DNA of 64,000 bases from Blastococcus sp. PRF04-17 (GCF_023016265.1 NZ_CP095412.1:4402001-4466000); one strand, 5' to 3'; positions 17,327 through 27,250 are shown, counted from the first letter of the stretch. Made by a program: numbers and translations. Notes: generated by a model from the sequence alone, not told the origin.

Positions 17327-17932
17327 TCAGCGGGTGTCGTTCCAGCGGGACAGCAGCCTCCTCGCGGCGCCGAGCTCCTCTTCGAGCCGGGCCCGGGCAT
17401 GGGGGCGCAGCGCCCCGGCGCTGTTCAGCTGCCGCTCGATGCTGGTGATCCGCGCGCGTAGCCGCCGTACCCCGGCCTGCTTGTCCTGCGCGCTCAACCG
17501 GCGGGCCGGTCGAGGTGCCTGATCAGCGACGCGGGCCGACGAGTTCCTGCGCGCTTCCGCCGGCGGTGTGACGTCCTTGTGCTGCCGGCGGCGTTCATCG
17601 AGTCGCGCCTTCGCCTGCAACCCGCGCGTCCGGAGCTTGCGCAGCGGGGCACCGGCCGGAACGGCAGCGCTCAGCGGCGGCTGCCCGGCGGCCTTCAGCG
17701 CCGCGGTGACCTCGGCGACGATCCGCCCGTCCGGGGTGCAGACCTGGCACAGCCTGCTGCGTCCGCTCTCGGGAACGGCGGCCCGCCGCCCACATACCCT
17801 GCACTTCTCCCCAGGGCGCGTCGTGTAGTTGATGTCGTCGCCGGGTCGCCGCAGCCGCTCACTCGCCCCGGAGGGCTTGAGGCGCACCTGCCCCGGACTG
17901 ACGCCGCCTGCGGTGAGCCTGACGCGCCCCAT
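17327..17932 (-). CDS. Basic protein with a C4 zinc-ribbon-like motif
   Basis: 201 residues, ATG at 17932. CRVC (about 44-47) and CQVC (about 62-65) form a probable C4 zinc site. The rest is very basic and helical (RRLSAQDKQAGVRRLRARI, RLEEELGAARRLLSRW), consistent with DNA or RNA binding. No family recognised. No partner gene is coupled to it. Confidence 0.6.
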   Translation of the reverse strand: MGRVRLTAGGVSPGQVRLKPSGASERLRRPGDDINYTTRPGEKCRVCGRRAAVPESGRSRLCQVCTPDGRIVAEVTAALKAAGQPPLSAAVPAGAPLRKLRTRGLQAKARLDERRRQHKDVTPPAEARRNSSARVADQAPRPARRLSAQDKQAGVRRLRARITSIERQLNSAGALRPHARARLEEELGAARRLLSRWNDTR

Positions 17933-18104
17933 GCCCGGTGATCTTGCCTTCTCCTGCCGCGCCTTGGCGTCACCTGGAGGGGCGAGATGTGTCGGTCCGT
18001 TGGCCCGCGTCCGGAAGAACTCAGCAGTCGCGTCGACCGTGACCCCCGTGGGACCGCCGGGCCCGGCGGCCAGCGGCTGCCACCCCTCCCGCTGAGCCGG
18101 AAGA

Positions 18105-18530
18105 TCAGCCCGACACCTCGCGTCGGCGCCAGCGCAGCGGCCGCTCCCCGGGGACGCGGCTCAGGTAGGACAGCTCCTCGAGCCGCTTGAGGATGTTGGT
18201 GGCGTTCGGCGCCGTGTACCCGAGAGCTTGCGCCACATCGCCGGCGGCCAAGCCGGTCTCGGTCGCCAGCCCACCTAACGCCAGCACGGCCTGCTGACGC
18301 TCACCGAGCGGCTGCCTCCGCCGCTGCCGAGCGGGCGTCTCCGGAGCGGGCGCAGCGGGCGGCGGCGCGGCGACGCGGTCAGCCGCACGAGGTCCGTCGT
18401 GCACGGCGCGGAGCCGGGCTGCCAGCCGCACCAGGACCCGCGCAGCCTCGTCGAGCGCGTCCGCCACCGCGGCGTCGCGCTCACGGGCCACCTCCTCGGC
18501 CCCACATTTGCCACTTGCCACGCTTGCCAA
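18105..18530 (-). CDS. Winged-helix (MarR-like) small DNA-binding protein
   Basis: The frame is open from a TTG at 18530; GTG at 18521 or 18491 are alternative starts, giving 128-141 residues. A helical N-terminal part (DALDEAARVLVRLAARLRAV) and a Pro-rich linker lead to a winged helix (about 75-135: GDVAQALGYTAPNATNILKRLEELSYLSRVPG). It overlaps or abuts the TTGCCA repeats at 18508-18570, so autoregulation through these repeats is likely. It may be an island-encoded repressor. Confidence 0.65.
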   Translation of the reverse strand: MASVASGKCGAEEVARERDAAVADALDEAARVLVRLAARLRAVHDGPRAADRVAAPPPAAPAPETPARQRRRQPLGERQQAVLALGGLATETGLAAGDVAQALGYTAPNATNILKRLEELSYLSRVPGERPLRWRRREVSG

Positions 18531-18570
18531 GATACGCGGCTAACGTGGCAAGCAATGTCGATCTTGGCAA
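18508..18570. repeat. Cluster of TTGCCA/TGGCAA repeats, candidate operator
   Basis: Five copies of the hexamer: TTGCCA at 18508, 18515 and 18524, and the complement TGGCAA at 18546 and 18565. The last two sit in longer direct repeats (TGGCAAGCAATGTCG and TGGCAAGGAATGTCG). The inverted arrangement around the start of the winged-helix gene suggests a repressor-binding array. Iterons are a less likely alternative. Confidence 0.55.
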
Positions 18571-18639
18571 GGAATGTCGCCAGCAAGCCTCGGAGTGACA
18601 CTTGGACGAGCCTCGCCAGCTGACCACCGGCACGTCCCA

Positions 18640-18686
18640 CGACCGGCGCCCCGGTCCCGCCAGGTGCGGGGCCGGGGCGCCGGTCG
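18640..18686. terminator. Strong hairpin, candidate bidirectional terminator at island edge
   Basis: A perfect 15-bp G/C stem (18640-18654 with 18672-18686) around a 17-base loop. No U tract follows, as is common in high-GC actinobacteria. It separates the winged-helix/repeat region from the NUDIX gene at 18732. Confidence 0.55.
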
Positions 18687-18731
18687 TCCGGCGCACGCCG
18701 CATCAGGACCTGGATCTGGTGGACTGACCCG

Positions 18732-19205
18732 ATGGCACGCACGAGTGCGGGGGTGTTGCTCCACCGGCGAGCAGCCGACGGCGGCGTCGAGGTGCTGATC
18801 GGCCACATGGGCGGACCGTTCTGGGCGAAGAAGGACGACGGCGCCTGGTCGATCCCGAAGGGCGAGTACGACGACGGGCAGGATCCGCGCGCGGTCGCGT
18901 GCCGGGAGTTCGAGGAGGAGCTCGGCGCACCCGTGCCGACCTCCGACCTCGTCGCCCTGGGAGACGTCAGGGCCGGCGGCAAGGTGCTCACCATGTGGGC
19001 GGCCGAGGGCGACCTCGACGCCGAGGCCTGCCGCAGCAACACCTTCCTGCTCGAGTGGCCACCGCGGTCCGGTCGGATGCAGGAGTTCCCCGAGATGGAC
19101 CGGGCCGCCTGGGTGCCGATCGACGTGGCCAGGCAGAAGCTGGTCAAGGGACAGCTGCCGTTCCTGGACCGCCTCCTCACCCGGATCGACGGATCGGTCA
19201 CCTAG
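18732..19205 (+). CDS. NUDIX hydrolase
   Basis: 157 residues, ATG at 18732. The NUDIX box is complete: G-x5-E-x7-R-E-x2-E-E-x-G from about residue 44 (GEYDDGQDP...REFEEELG). It hydrolyses a nucleoside diphosphate linked to some group; the VLLHRRAADGGVEVLIGHMGG start and the LPFLDRLL end match the short NUDIX proteins often annotated as NTP pyrophosphohydrolases. Substrate unknown. DUF817 follows 10 bp later on the same strand. Confidence 0.88.
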   Translation: MARTSAGVLLHRRAADGGVEVLIGHMGGPFWAKKDDGAWSIPKGEYDDGQDPRAVACREFEEELGAPVPTSDLVALGDVRAGGKVLTMWAAEGDLDAEACRSNTFLLEWPPRSGRMQEFPEMDRAAWVPIDVARQKLVKGQLPFLDRLLTRIDGSVT

Positions 19206-19215
19206 CCTTCGCCGG

Positions 19216-20052
19216 GTGCGACAGCTGCTGCGTTTCGGCTGGGTCGAGGCGCAGTGCTGCCTCTTCGCCGTCCTGTTCTTCCTCGGGCTGGGGCTGGTCC
19301 GGGTCGTGCCCCTGCCGATCGATCCGGCGGACGCGCTCCTGATCTGGTGCCTGGCGGTGACCCTCGTGCTCTGGCTGGTGCGATGGAAGACCGGCCGCGA
19401 GGTCGCCGTGATCTTCGGCTTCCACCTCGTGGGCCTGGCCCTGGAGCTGTACAAGGTTCGGCAGGGCTCGTGGTCGTACCCCGACACGGGCTGGGCGACG
19501 GTCGGCGGCGTGCCGCTGTACAGCGGCTTCATGTACGCCGCCGTCGGCAGCTACGTCTGCCAGGCGTGGCGCCGGTTCGACCTGCGCATCACCGGCTACC
19601 GGGCGCGCAGGACGGCGCTCGTCGCGGCGATGATCTACCTCAACTTCTTCACCTCGCACGTGACCTGGGACGTGCGGGTGCCGCTCGCCGTGGCACTGCT
19701 GGTCGTCACGTGGCGCACGTGGGTGCATTTCACCGTCGGGGGACGCCGCTACGCGATGCCGCTCGCGCTGTCCTTCGGCCTCATCGGCTGCTTCCTGTGG
19801 GTTGCCGAGAACGCCGCCACGCTCCTGCGCGCCTGGCAGTACCCCTCCCAGGAGTCGGTGTGGACGCTGGTCCACGCCGCGAAGCTCGGCTCGTGGTCGC
19901 TGCTCGTCGTGGTCAGCATCGTGCTGGTCACGGCGGTCAAGTCCTACGAGGGGCGGCTCTACGGCAGCACCCGCGAGCGGACCGTGCTGCGGGCCTACGA
20001 CGTCCCGGTCGATCTCCTGCCGCCGCTGCGGGAGCCGGTCGCCTCCACCTGA
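19216..20052 (+). CDS. DUF817 integral membrane protein
   Basis: 278 residues, GTG start at 19216. Seven to eight hydrophobic helices can be seen (e.g. CCLFAVLFFLGLGLVRVV, LVVVSIVLVTAV), with conserved motifs of the DUF817 family such as ELYKVRQGSWSYPD, YAAVGSYVCQ and the MIYLNFFTSH segment. Function is not established. Cotranscription with the NUDIX gene is likely from the 10-bp gap. Confidence 0.85.
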   Translation: MRQLLRFGWVEAQCCLFAVLFFLGLGLVRVVPLPIDPADALLIWCLAVTLVLWLVRWKTGREVAVIFGFHLVGLALELYKVRQGSWSYPDTGWATVGGVPLYSGFMYAAVGSYVCQAWRRFDLRITGYRARRTALVAAMIYLNFFTSHVTWDVRVPLAVALLVVTWRTWVHFTVGGRRYAMPLALSFGLIGCFLWVAENAATLLRAWQYPSQESVWTLVHAAKLGSWSLLVVVSIVLVTAVKSYEGRLYGSTRERTVLRAYDVPVDLLPPLREPVAST

Positions 20053-20061
20053 GCCGGGCGG

Positions 20062-20703
20062 TCAGCGCGTCGCGGCGGTCACCTGCCAGGCCGGGCCGCG
20101 GTGGACGGGGACGGGGCTCATCCCGCGATCGGCGAGCACGCCCATCATCGCCTCGGGTGGGTGCGCGAAGGCGCGGAACTCACCGCCGCCGATGCGGAGC
20201 AGCGCGTTCTGGGTGGCGACCACCGAGCGCGACAGGGCGTTGCGCGGCGGATGGCTGAACACCACGTGCCGCCGGGCGTGGTCCGCGGCCGCGCCGAGGA
20301 GCCCGGCCACGTCGGGGTAGCAGCAGACCACCCGGTGCAGCACCACGATGTCGGCGGCCGCCACGGAGTCGGGCTCGGCCGCGATGTCGAGCAGGCGACG
20401 GGTCACCCGCCCGCGCAGCCCCGCCTCCTCGACCAGCTGATCCGCCGCAGCGTCGTAGGCGGGGGAGAGCTCGAGCGCGGTCGCCGACGTCGCCCCGCGC
20501 CGCAGCAGCTCGAGATGGATCTCGCCGACCCCGCCGCCGATCTCCAGCACGGTGGCGCCGCGCACGTCGTCGTCCGGGAGCACGTCGACCATCCGGCGGG
20601 CCGTGCGGTCCAGGCCCTTGGACCGGTACCGGGCCGCCCGCCGACGGGCGAACCGCTCGTCGAACACGCGGTCGCACCCGCGGGGATCGCAGCAGCCGGA
20701 CAC
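20062..20703 (-). CDS. Class I SAM-dependent methyltransferase
   Basis: 213 residues, ATG at 20703. The SAM-binding loop VLEIGGGVGEIHLELLRRG (about 53-71) and the acidic ALELSP end of strand 2 are clear. The N-terminus has CCDPRGCD, a Cys-rich start that often precedes this methyltransferase type. The C-terminal half resembles Mg-protoporphyrin methyltransferase-like proteins, but the substrate is unknown. It converges with DUF817 across 9 bp. Confidence 0.8.
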   Translation of the reverse strand: MSGCCDPRGCDRVFDERFARRRAARYRSKGLDRTARRMVDVLPDDDVRGATVLEIGGGVGEIHLELLRRGATSATALELSPAYDAAADQLVEEAGLRGRVTRRLLDIAAEPDSVAAADIVVLHRVVCCYPDVAGLLGAAADHARRHVVFSHPPRNALSRSVVATQNALLRIGGGEFRAFAHPPEAMMGVLADRGMSPVPVHRGPAWQVTAATR

Positions 20704-20759
20704 CGGGGGAGTGTCCCACCGGGCGTTTGCCGGGACCGCTGCCGGCTCATCGTTCGTAG

Positions 20760-22055
20760 ATGCCGTCCACCGACGAGTCCGACCGGCTGCCGGCCGGCTT
20801 CCGCAGTGGCGCCGAGGGCCTGCCGACGGTCGAGAGCATGGGGGAGGCGCTGCTCGGCCGTCTGCTCGACCGCGCCCACCTCATCCCGGCCGACCTCGTC
20901 GGGCCGCTGGTCGCGCAGGAGGCCCGCGCGGCAGGTGCCATGGAGATCGGGATCTTCCTGCAGGACTACGACCAGGTGCACCTGCAGCCCCTCTCCGGGC
21001 GCGGCCTGAGCGGACGGCGCGTGCCGATCGACGAGAGCGTGGTCGGGCGCGCGTTCACCACCGACTCGCTGGTCGAGGAGCCGCAGCCCGACGCCTCGGT
21101 CCGGCTGTACCTGCCCATGCTCGACGGCTCCGATCGCGTCGGCGTCCTGATGCTGCGCCTGCCCCGGGTGAACGACGGCGACCGGCGGCTGGCACAGCGC
21201 CTCGCGGGGCTCGTCGCCGACCTCATCGTGACCAAGGACGCGTACACCGACGTCTTCGCCCGCCTGCGCACGGCGCGGCCGATGAGCCTGGCGGCCCAGC
21301 TGCAGTGGTCGGCGCTGCCGCCGCTGGCGATGACGACTCCGTTCGTCGATCTGGCCGGCGTCCTCGAGCCCGCCTACGAGGTCGGCGGCGACGCGTTCGA
21401 CTACGCGCTCGACGGGCACGTCCTGCACCTTGGCGTGTTCGACGCGATGGGGCACGGCCTGGACGCGGCAACCATGAGCACCGTCGCCCTGGCCGCCTAC
21501 CGGCACGGGCGCCGCCGGAACGCCGGGCTGGAGGAGCTGTACACCGCCATGGACGACGTCGTCGCGCAGGCCTTCCCCGGCCAGTTCGCCACGGCCCAGA
21601 TCGGCATGCTCGACGTCGAGTCGGGGGAACTGGCCTGGGTGAACGCCGGCCACCCCGCGCCGCTGTGGGTGCGCGACGGCCGGGTGATCGGGGAGCTGGA
21701 GTGCTCGGCGTCGCGCCCGATCGGCCTCGGCGGCTCCGCGCCGACGATCCAGTCGGCCAAGCTGGAGCAGGGCGACCGGGTGCTGCTGTTCACCGACGGA
21801 GTGGTGGAGGAACGGCTGGAAGGCGGCGAGCAGTTCGGCGAGGCCCGGCTGGAGGGGCTGCTCGAGGACACCGCCACCGAGGGGCTCGCCGCCGCCGAGA
21901 CCGTCCGCCGCCTCTCGCACGCGCTCATGGCCGCCCGCTCCGGGCGCACCAGCGACGACGCCTCCCTCCTGCTGGTCGAGTGGAAGCGGCCGCCGCGCGA
22001 GGACGAGCTCAACCCGGAGATCCCCGAGGCCGCGCCCACGTCGGAGGGGCGCTAG
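20760..22055 (+). CDS. GAF/PP2C (SpoIIE-type) serine phosphatase
   Basis: 431 residues, ATG at 20760. A GAF-like sensor occupies about 40-160 (LYLPMLDGSDRVGVLMLRL). The PP2C domain at about 190-415 has the metal-binding motifs AYEVGGDAFDY, FDAMGHGLDA, WVNAGHPAPLWV and LLFTDGVVE, with TSDDASLLLVE at the end. Proteins of this type usually dephosphorylate anti-sigma antagonists (RsbV-like) in a partner-switching stress pathway. No sigma or anti-sigma gene is adjacent. Confidence 0.88.
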   Translation: MPSTDESDRLPAGFRSGAEGLPTVESMGEALLGRLLDRAHLIPADLVGPLVAQEARAAGAMEIGIFLQDYDQVHLQPLSGRGLSGRRVPIDESVVGRAFTTDSLVEEPQPDASVRLYLPMLDGSDRVGVLMLRLPRVNDGDRRLAQRLAGLVADLIVTKDAYTDVFARLRTARPMSLAAQLQWSALPPLAMTTPFVDLAGVLEPAYEVGGDAFDYALDGHVLHLGVFDAMGHGLDAATMSTVALAAYRHGRRRNAGLEELYTAMDDVVAQAFPGQFATAQIGMLDVESGELAWVNAGHPAPLWVRDGRVIGELECSASRPIGLGGSAPTIQSAKLEQGDRVLLFTDGVVEERLEGGEQFGEARLEGLLEDTATEGLAAAETVRRLSHALMAARSGRTSDDASLLLVEWKRPPREDELNPEIPEAAPTSEGR

Positions 22056-22059
22056 CGGC

Positions 22060-24980
22060 TCAGCGGCCCAGCGCCACCACCTCGTCGAGGCCGGCCTGCA
22101 GATCCGCCACCAGCGCACCGGGGTCGGTGACGGCGGCGGCGTCGACGTTGACGCCGATGCAGCACTGGTCCTCGTGCGAGATCAGCGTGATCATCGCCGC
22201 GCAGCCGGGGAGCGGGCCGAACGGGTACATGCGCACGATGCGCGACCCCGCGATGTAGACGGGGTGCGACACCCCCGGCATGTTCGACACCTGCACGTCG
22301 TTGGCGCTGGTCAGCGAACCGGAGACCGCGCCGATCACGGGCGCCGGCAGCCAGCCCAGCAGCGGCCCGAGCAGGTCGTCGACCACGCCCGACCCGCTGC
22401 TGTTGCGGGCGGACAGCACGAACTCACGGATCGCCTTGATGCGGGTGGCCGGGTCCGGCTCGTCCAGAGACGCCGGGAACCGGGCGCCGGTGAACCGGTT
22501 GCCGCCCTGCGGGTCGTCCTGCGCCCGCAGGCTGATCGGGATGCCGAGGGTCAGCGTCTCCGCCGTCGCACCGAGCCGTTCGTGGTACCGCCGGAACCCG
22601 CCGACGACGGCGGCGAGGAACCCGTCGTTCAGGGAGCCGCCGGCCGCCTTGGCCCCGGCCTTGAGGTCGGCGAGCGGCACCTCGAGCACCTCGAAGTGCC
22701 AGCCGCCGCCGCGCGGTGTCAGCAGCGACGAACCCCCTTCGGCGGCGCGAGGGTCGAGGTGGCCGACCGCGCCGCCTCGACGGCCGAGGCGGCCGCCTCC
22801 CACGGCCGCCGGAGGCCGCCGAGCGCCTCGACGCCGCGGCGCAGCGCGGCCAGCGGCACCGACTTCGCCGTCCCGACCAGCTGGTCCTTGAGCACCTCGA
22901 CCGGTGAGGCGTCGTCCGGCAGCGGGACCGGCGGCTCGGGACGGGACGGGTCGTGCTCGGCTGTTCGGCTGTGCAGCCGGCTCATGAGCTGCACCGCGCC
23001 GAGCCCGTCGGTGGTGCTGTGGTGGGTCTTCACCACGTAGCCGGCGCGGCCGTCCGGCAGCCCCTCGACCAGCAGCACCTCCCACAGGGGGCGGTCGCGG
23101 TCCAGCGGCGCCGCGGCGAACTCCTGGACGGCGTCGAGCAGCTGGCGCATCGAGCCGGGGGAGTCCAGCTGCACCCGGCGCACGTGCCGGTCGAGGTCGA
23201 GCTCGGCGACGGTCACCCAGCGCGGGGCGCCGACGCCCAGGGCGGGCTCGACGACCCGCTGCCGCATGCGCGGCACCATGCGCGACGCCCACTCGTGCGC
23301 CGCCTTCAGCCGCTCCCAGTCCGGCGCCGGGTCGAGGATCTCCAGCAGCGTCACGTTGCTGCGCAGCCGGGGATCGGCGACCTCGGCCCGCCACATCGCC
23401 GTCTCCAGCGGGTTCATCTCCGGTGAGATGCCCCAGTCCAGCGGCACCGCCGGCGGGGGTGCGGCTCCGTCGTCCGCGCTCGCCTCGGTGACGTCGACCG
23501 GGCCGGCGGTGCGGCCCGACCAGTTGGCCAGCGCGTCGAGGTACTGCCCGCGGACCTCCTCGACCTTCCCGTTCAGGTCCTTCAGCGTCCAGCCCTCGGT
23601 GGGAACCGGCGGCAGCACCCGCACCTGCACGGTGCCCGACTGGATCGTCGACGCCCCGCGCCACATCAGCTCGCCGGCGTTGCGGATGACGATCGGCACG
23701 ATCGGCACCCCGGCCTGCATGGCGACGTGGAAGGCGCCCTTCTTGAACGGCCCGAGGTTCGGGGTGGCCGACCGCGTCCCCTCCGGTGCGATGACCAGCG
23801 AGATGCCCTCCCGCAGCTTCTGCACCGCCGGCTCGAGCGCCTTGCGCGCCTTCGACGGGTCGCCGCGGTCGATGAAGGCGACGTCGGCCAGCCGGAAGGC
23901 GAGGCCGAAGCCGGGTGCGTTTGCCAGCTCCTTCTTCGCCACGGCGGTGAAGCCGCCGCGCAGCAGCTTGGCGAGGACGAGGACGTCGAGCTGGCTCTGG
24001 TGGTTGAACAGGTAGACGGCCGGCCGGGTGGCCAGGTGCTCGGCGCCCTGGACGTCGAGGCGCACGCCGGCCAGCGCGCTGCCCAGCTCGCCACCCAGGG
24101 TGATGCCGAGGTCGACCGCCTCGCGCCGGTTGCCGCTCAGCGCGCCGATGGCGACGCCGGTCGCGAAGCCGCCCAGCAGGCCGCCGATGCCGGCGGCGGT
24201 CCGGACGATCTCCGCCGGGCCGCTGCGGTTGCGCGGCCGGAACCGGGCGATCGGCCAGGAGTAGTGCCGGGCGGCCGACGCCAGACCGCGCCCGGGGTTG
24301 AGCGCGCGGGCCCGCCCGACGGTGCGCAGGAACGGCACGTCCTCGTCACCGTTGGAGTACGCGAAGCTCCGGGCCAGGTCGATGCCGTGCTCCTGCGCGA
24401 ACGTCTGCACCGCCGCCGCTTTGCCGGCCCGCCAGAGCAGCGGGCCGCCCGGGCGACCCGTGCAGATGCCGTCCTCGATCTGCACCGGCGAGACGAGGAT
24501 GTGCTCGACGCCCATCGCGCGCGCCGCCGGCTCGACCTGGAACCGCGTGGCCGACGACGCCAGGACGACGGTGTGCCCGGCCTGCAGGTGCGCGGTGACC
24601 AGGCGCCACGCCTCGGGGTAGAGCGAGCCCGCGATGCCCTGCACGAACAGCCGCTCGCCGAGCTCGACCAGCTCGTCCTCGCTGCGCCCGGCCCAGGCCT
24701 TCATGCCGGCGACGGTGAACTTCTCGAAGTCCTCCTCGGTGGTCACGCCGCGCAGGCCGGTGAGCAGCAGCTGCCCCAGGTCGGCGGGCGTGACGTGCAG
24801 CGAGCGGAGGTGGTGGCGGGCGAAGGCGGCCAGCGAGTAGCCGTCGATGACCGTGCCGTCGAAGTCGAAGAAGGCGCCGATGCGCGGGCCGCGGGGCGCG
24901 GCCGCCACGTCGGCGAGCAGCTGTTCCTCGCTCCACTCGCCGGCCCGGGCCGTGGTGGCCGGTTCCTGCTCCGCGCTCAC
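22060..24980 (-). pseudogene. HAD-IB hydrolase / acyltransferase (PlsC) / WS-DGAT tri-domain fusion, frameshifted
   Basis: GTG at 24980 overlaps the plsB stop. Domain 1 (about 30-260) is a SerB-like HAD with FDFDGT at 38-43. Domain 2 (about 290-490) is an LPLAT with NHQSQLD (HX4D) and APEGTRS. Domain 3 (about 540-973) is a wax ester synthase/diacylglycerol acyltransferase with HHSTTDG at about 652. At the C5 run 22733-22737 the frame breaks (stop at 22719) and the rest of WS/DGAT (SLLTPRGGGWHFEVL to the end at 22060) is in the next frame; one added base gives 973 residues. In mycobacteria Rv2482c-Rv2484c are separate PlsB2, HAD-PlsC and WS/DGAT genes. The fused protein would make phosphatidate and triacylglycerol. 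Confidence 0.85.
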
Positions 24981-27250
24981 GGCTCCACCCCCACGGTCTC
25001 CCGCCGCGCCGCGGCGTCCAGCTCGTCGATGACGGCGACGCGGGTCACGACGTCGCGCACCTGGGCCGCCCACTCCTGCCGTCGGCGGGCCAGCTCCTCG
25101 CGGCCGGGGTCGACCAGATCGAGGTTGCCGGCCAGCTGCAGGGCCGTGGCGAACAGCTCCCGCGACAGCGACTCGGGCCCGTGCAGCCGCCCCTGCAGCA
25201 GCATCTGCTGCCCGACGCCGCCGCACTCGGCGAGGAACTCGGCCTCGACCACGGGGGTGCGGGGGTCGCGGGCGGCCAGCCGCTCGGCGACCACGAGCTG
25301 CGCGTCGACGAAGGACCGCAGCACGCGGTGCGCCACGAGCAGGGGCACCCGGCAGAGCACGTCGCGACCGTCCGCGGTCTCCCACGCCGGGTCGAGGCGC
25401 TCCAGCTCGGCACCGAGCCGCTCGCGGTAGGCGTCCCGCTCCGGGAAGAAGAACTCGAACTTGAGCTGGTCGCGCAGCCGCATCGCCTCGTCCCAGCGGT
25501 CCACCGGGTCGCGGAGCATCACCAGCTCGGCGATCGCCCGGTCGACGAAGTGGTGGATCGCGCTGTTGCGGTAGAACGCCGCCACGAGGTGCTGGCCGCG
25601 CTCGATGGCGTGCACCGGCTCCTCGCCGCCGTCGTAGACGGTGACCACCCCCTGTCCGGCGAGGGTCGCGAGCACCGATCGCACGCCGCGGAACGTGCGC
25701 AGTCCGTCGCCGGAGTGGGGCAGGCCGCGCTCGTCGAGGTAGTCCAGCAGCGGCTCGACCACCCGGCGGACCTGCGCCAGCGTCAGGGCGCGGTCCCGCA
25801 CGCCGAGCAGCGCGAGGGTCACCAGCGCGGTCGCCGTGGCCGGGGTGACCGAGTTGATGCCGACGGCCACCTGGAAGGCGACCTTCTGCAGCGTCAGCCG
25901 CCGCGCATCGGGATCGGCCGGATCGGCGCCGGCCTCGAGAGCCGCGGTCAGCGACAGCGGCTCGGCGAAGGCGACGTGCACGGTGCCCAGCGGGGTGCTC
26001 AGCTGCTCGCGCGCGTACGTGGCCAGCCAGGACAGGCCCTCGCCCCGCTTGGCCGCGCCGCCCTGCTCGGCGGCCATCAAGGAGACCTCGCGCAACTGGT
26101 CGTAGGTGATCGAGACGGGCACGAGCAGGACGTCGTCCACCCGCCGGCGCTCGACGGCGTCGGCGACGTAGCGCAGCAGCCCGTGCCGTGGCGGGCGCAG
26201 CTTGCCGGTCCGGGACCGGCCCCCCTCCATGTACCACTCGAGGTTGAAGCGCTTGGCCAGCAGGAAGGCGAAGTACTCGCGGACGGCGAGCTTGTAGATC
26301 TGGTCGTCGCCGAAACTGCGCCGGATGAACACGATGCCGGCGCGCTTGGCCAGGGGTCCGACCGGCCAGAAGCTCAGGTTGTCGCCGCCGAGCACGTGGT
26401 TGCGCGGGAAGTCGTGCTGGGCGAGCACGTCGGCAAGCACCAGCGGGTCGACGTAGGAACGGTGGCTCGGCAGGAAGACCAGCGGATGCCTGCGGTTGAG
26501 CTCACGCAGCCGCGCGAGCCCCGCGGTGTCGGCCTGCACGTCCCACGCGCGTGAGTGCAGCGGGCGGAACATACCGGTGAACACCTCGACCGCGGCCGGG
26601 TCGACGGCGGCGACCAGCCCCTCGAGCGCCGCCCTCGCCTGCGCGTGCACCTCCTCCTCGGGGCACTCCATCCGCTCGGCCAGGGCCGTCAGCTCGCGAC
26701 GGAACTCCGGGCTGGCCTCGATCGCCTCGACGACGTGCCGGGGCACCTTGACCCGCTCGCCGACGACGCCCCGCTCGGCCCGGTCCAGCGCGATCCCCGC
26801 CTGGTGGCACACGAAGTCGGCCAGCGATCCGGTTCCGCCCCACCGGCCGGCGAGTTCGGCGACCGTGGCCGGCTCGGCCAGCACCACCTGGGCGCGGTCG
26901 GGGTCGCGGTGGAGCGCCGTCCTCTGCAGCGGCGCGAGGGGACGGCGGCGCAGTGCGGGCACGGCTGCCGCCAGCCGACCCCTCCGCCGTCCGGATTCCA
27001 CGTGGCCCACCGGACGGCGGGGAGCCCAGGCCACCCGGACCGCGGTCACCACGGTGTCGGGGTCCGCGCCGGCCAGCGGCCCGGCCAGTGCCTCCCCGCG
27101 CAGCGGGAGGACCGCCAGCGGCGGTCGGTCCATGTCGGACATCGCGGCGTCGACCAGCCGACGTTCGGTCTCGCTCGAGACGTCGACCAGCACGATCAGG
27201 GAGGCGTCACTGCCCACCTGCAGTCCGGTCACTCCTGTGTCACCTCTCAT
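24977..27250 (-). CDS. plsB: Glycerol-3-phosphate acyltransferase PlsB
   Basis: 757 residues from ATG at 27250; a GTG about 18 bp further in, behind GAGAGGTG, is an alternative. The first 150 residues vary; the acyltransferase core has the glycerolipid acyltransferase blocks HRSYVD (HX4D, about 262), GGDNLSFWPVGPLAKRAGIVFIRR, the GGRSRTGK block and VLLVPVSITYDQL. It transfers acyl chains to position 1 of glycerol-3-phosphate at the membrane. Its stop overlaps the fused HAD-PlsC-WS/DGAT start, so the first two steps of glycerolipid synthesis and the last step of triacylglycerol synthesis share one transcript. Confidence 0.9.
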   Translation of the reverse strand: MRGDTGVTGLQVGSDASLIVLVDVSSETERRLVDAAMSDMDRPPLAVLPLRGEALAGPLAGADPDTVVTAVRVAWAPRRPVGHVESGRRRGRLAAAVPALRRRPLAPLQRTALHRDPDRAQVVLAEPATVAELAGRWGGTGSLADFVCHQAGIALDRAERGVVGERVKVPRHVVEAIEASPEFRRELTALAERMECPEEEVHAQARAALEGLVAAVDPAAVEVFTGMFRPLHSRAWDVQADTAGLARLRELNRRHPLVFLPSHRSYVDPLVLADVLAQHDFPRNHVLGGDNLSFWPVGPLAKRAGIVFIRRSFGDDQIYKLAVREYFAFLLAKRFNLEWYMEGGRSRTGKLRPPRHGLLRYVADAVERRRVDDVLLVPVSITYDQLREVSLMAAEQGGAAKRGEGLSWLATYAREQLSTPLGTVHVAFAEPLSLTAALEAGADPADPDARRLTLQKVAFQVAVGINSVTPATATALVTLALLGVRDRALTLAQVRRVVEPLLDYLDERGLPHSGDGLRTFRGVRSVLATLAGQGVVTVYDGGEEPVHAIERGQHLVAAFYRNSAIHHFVDRAIAELVMLRDPVDRWDEAMRLRDQLKFEFFFPERDAYRERLGAELERLDPAWETADGRDVLCRVPLLVAHRVLRSFVDAQLVVAERLAARDPRTPVVEAEFLAECGGVGQQMLLQGRLHGPESLSRELFATALQLAGNLDLVDPGREELARRRQEWAAQVRDVVTRVAVIDELDAAARRETVGVEP

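Noticed and set aside
18508-18570. TTGCCA repeats as a CRISPR array or replication iterons
   Set aside because: Units are only six bases, in both orientations, with irregular spacing; no cas or rep gene is near.
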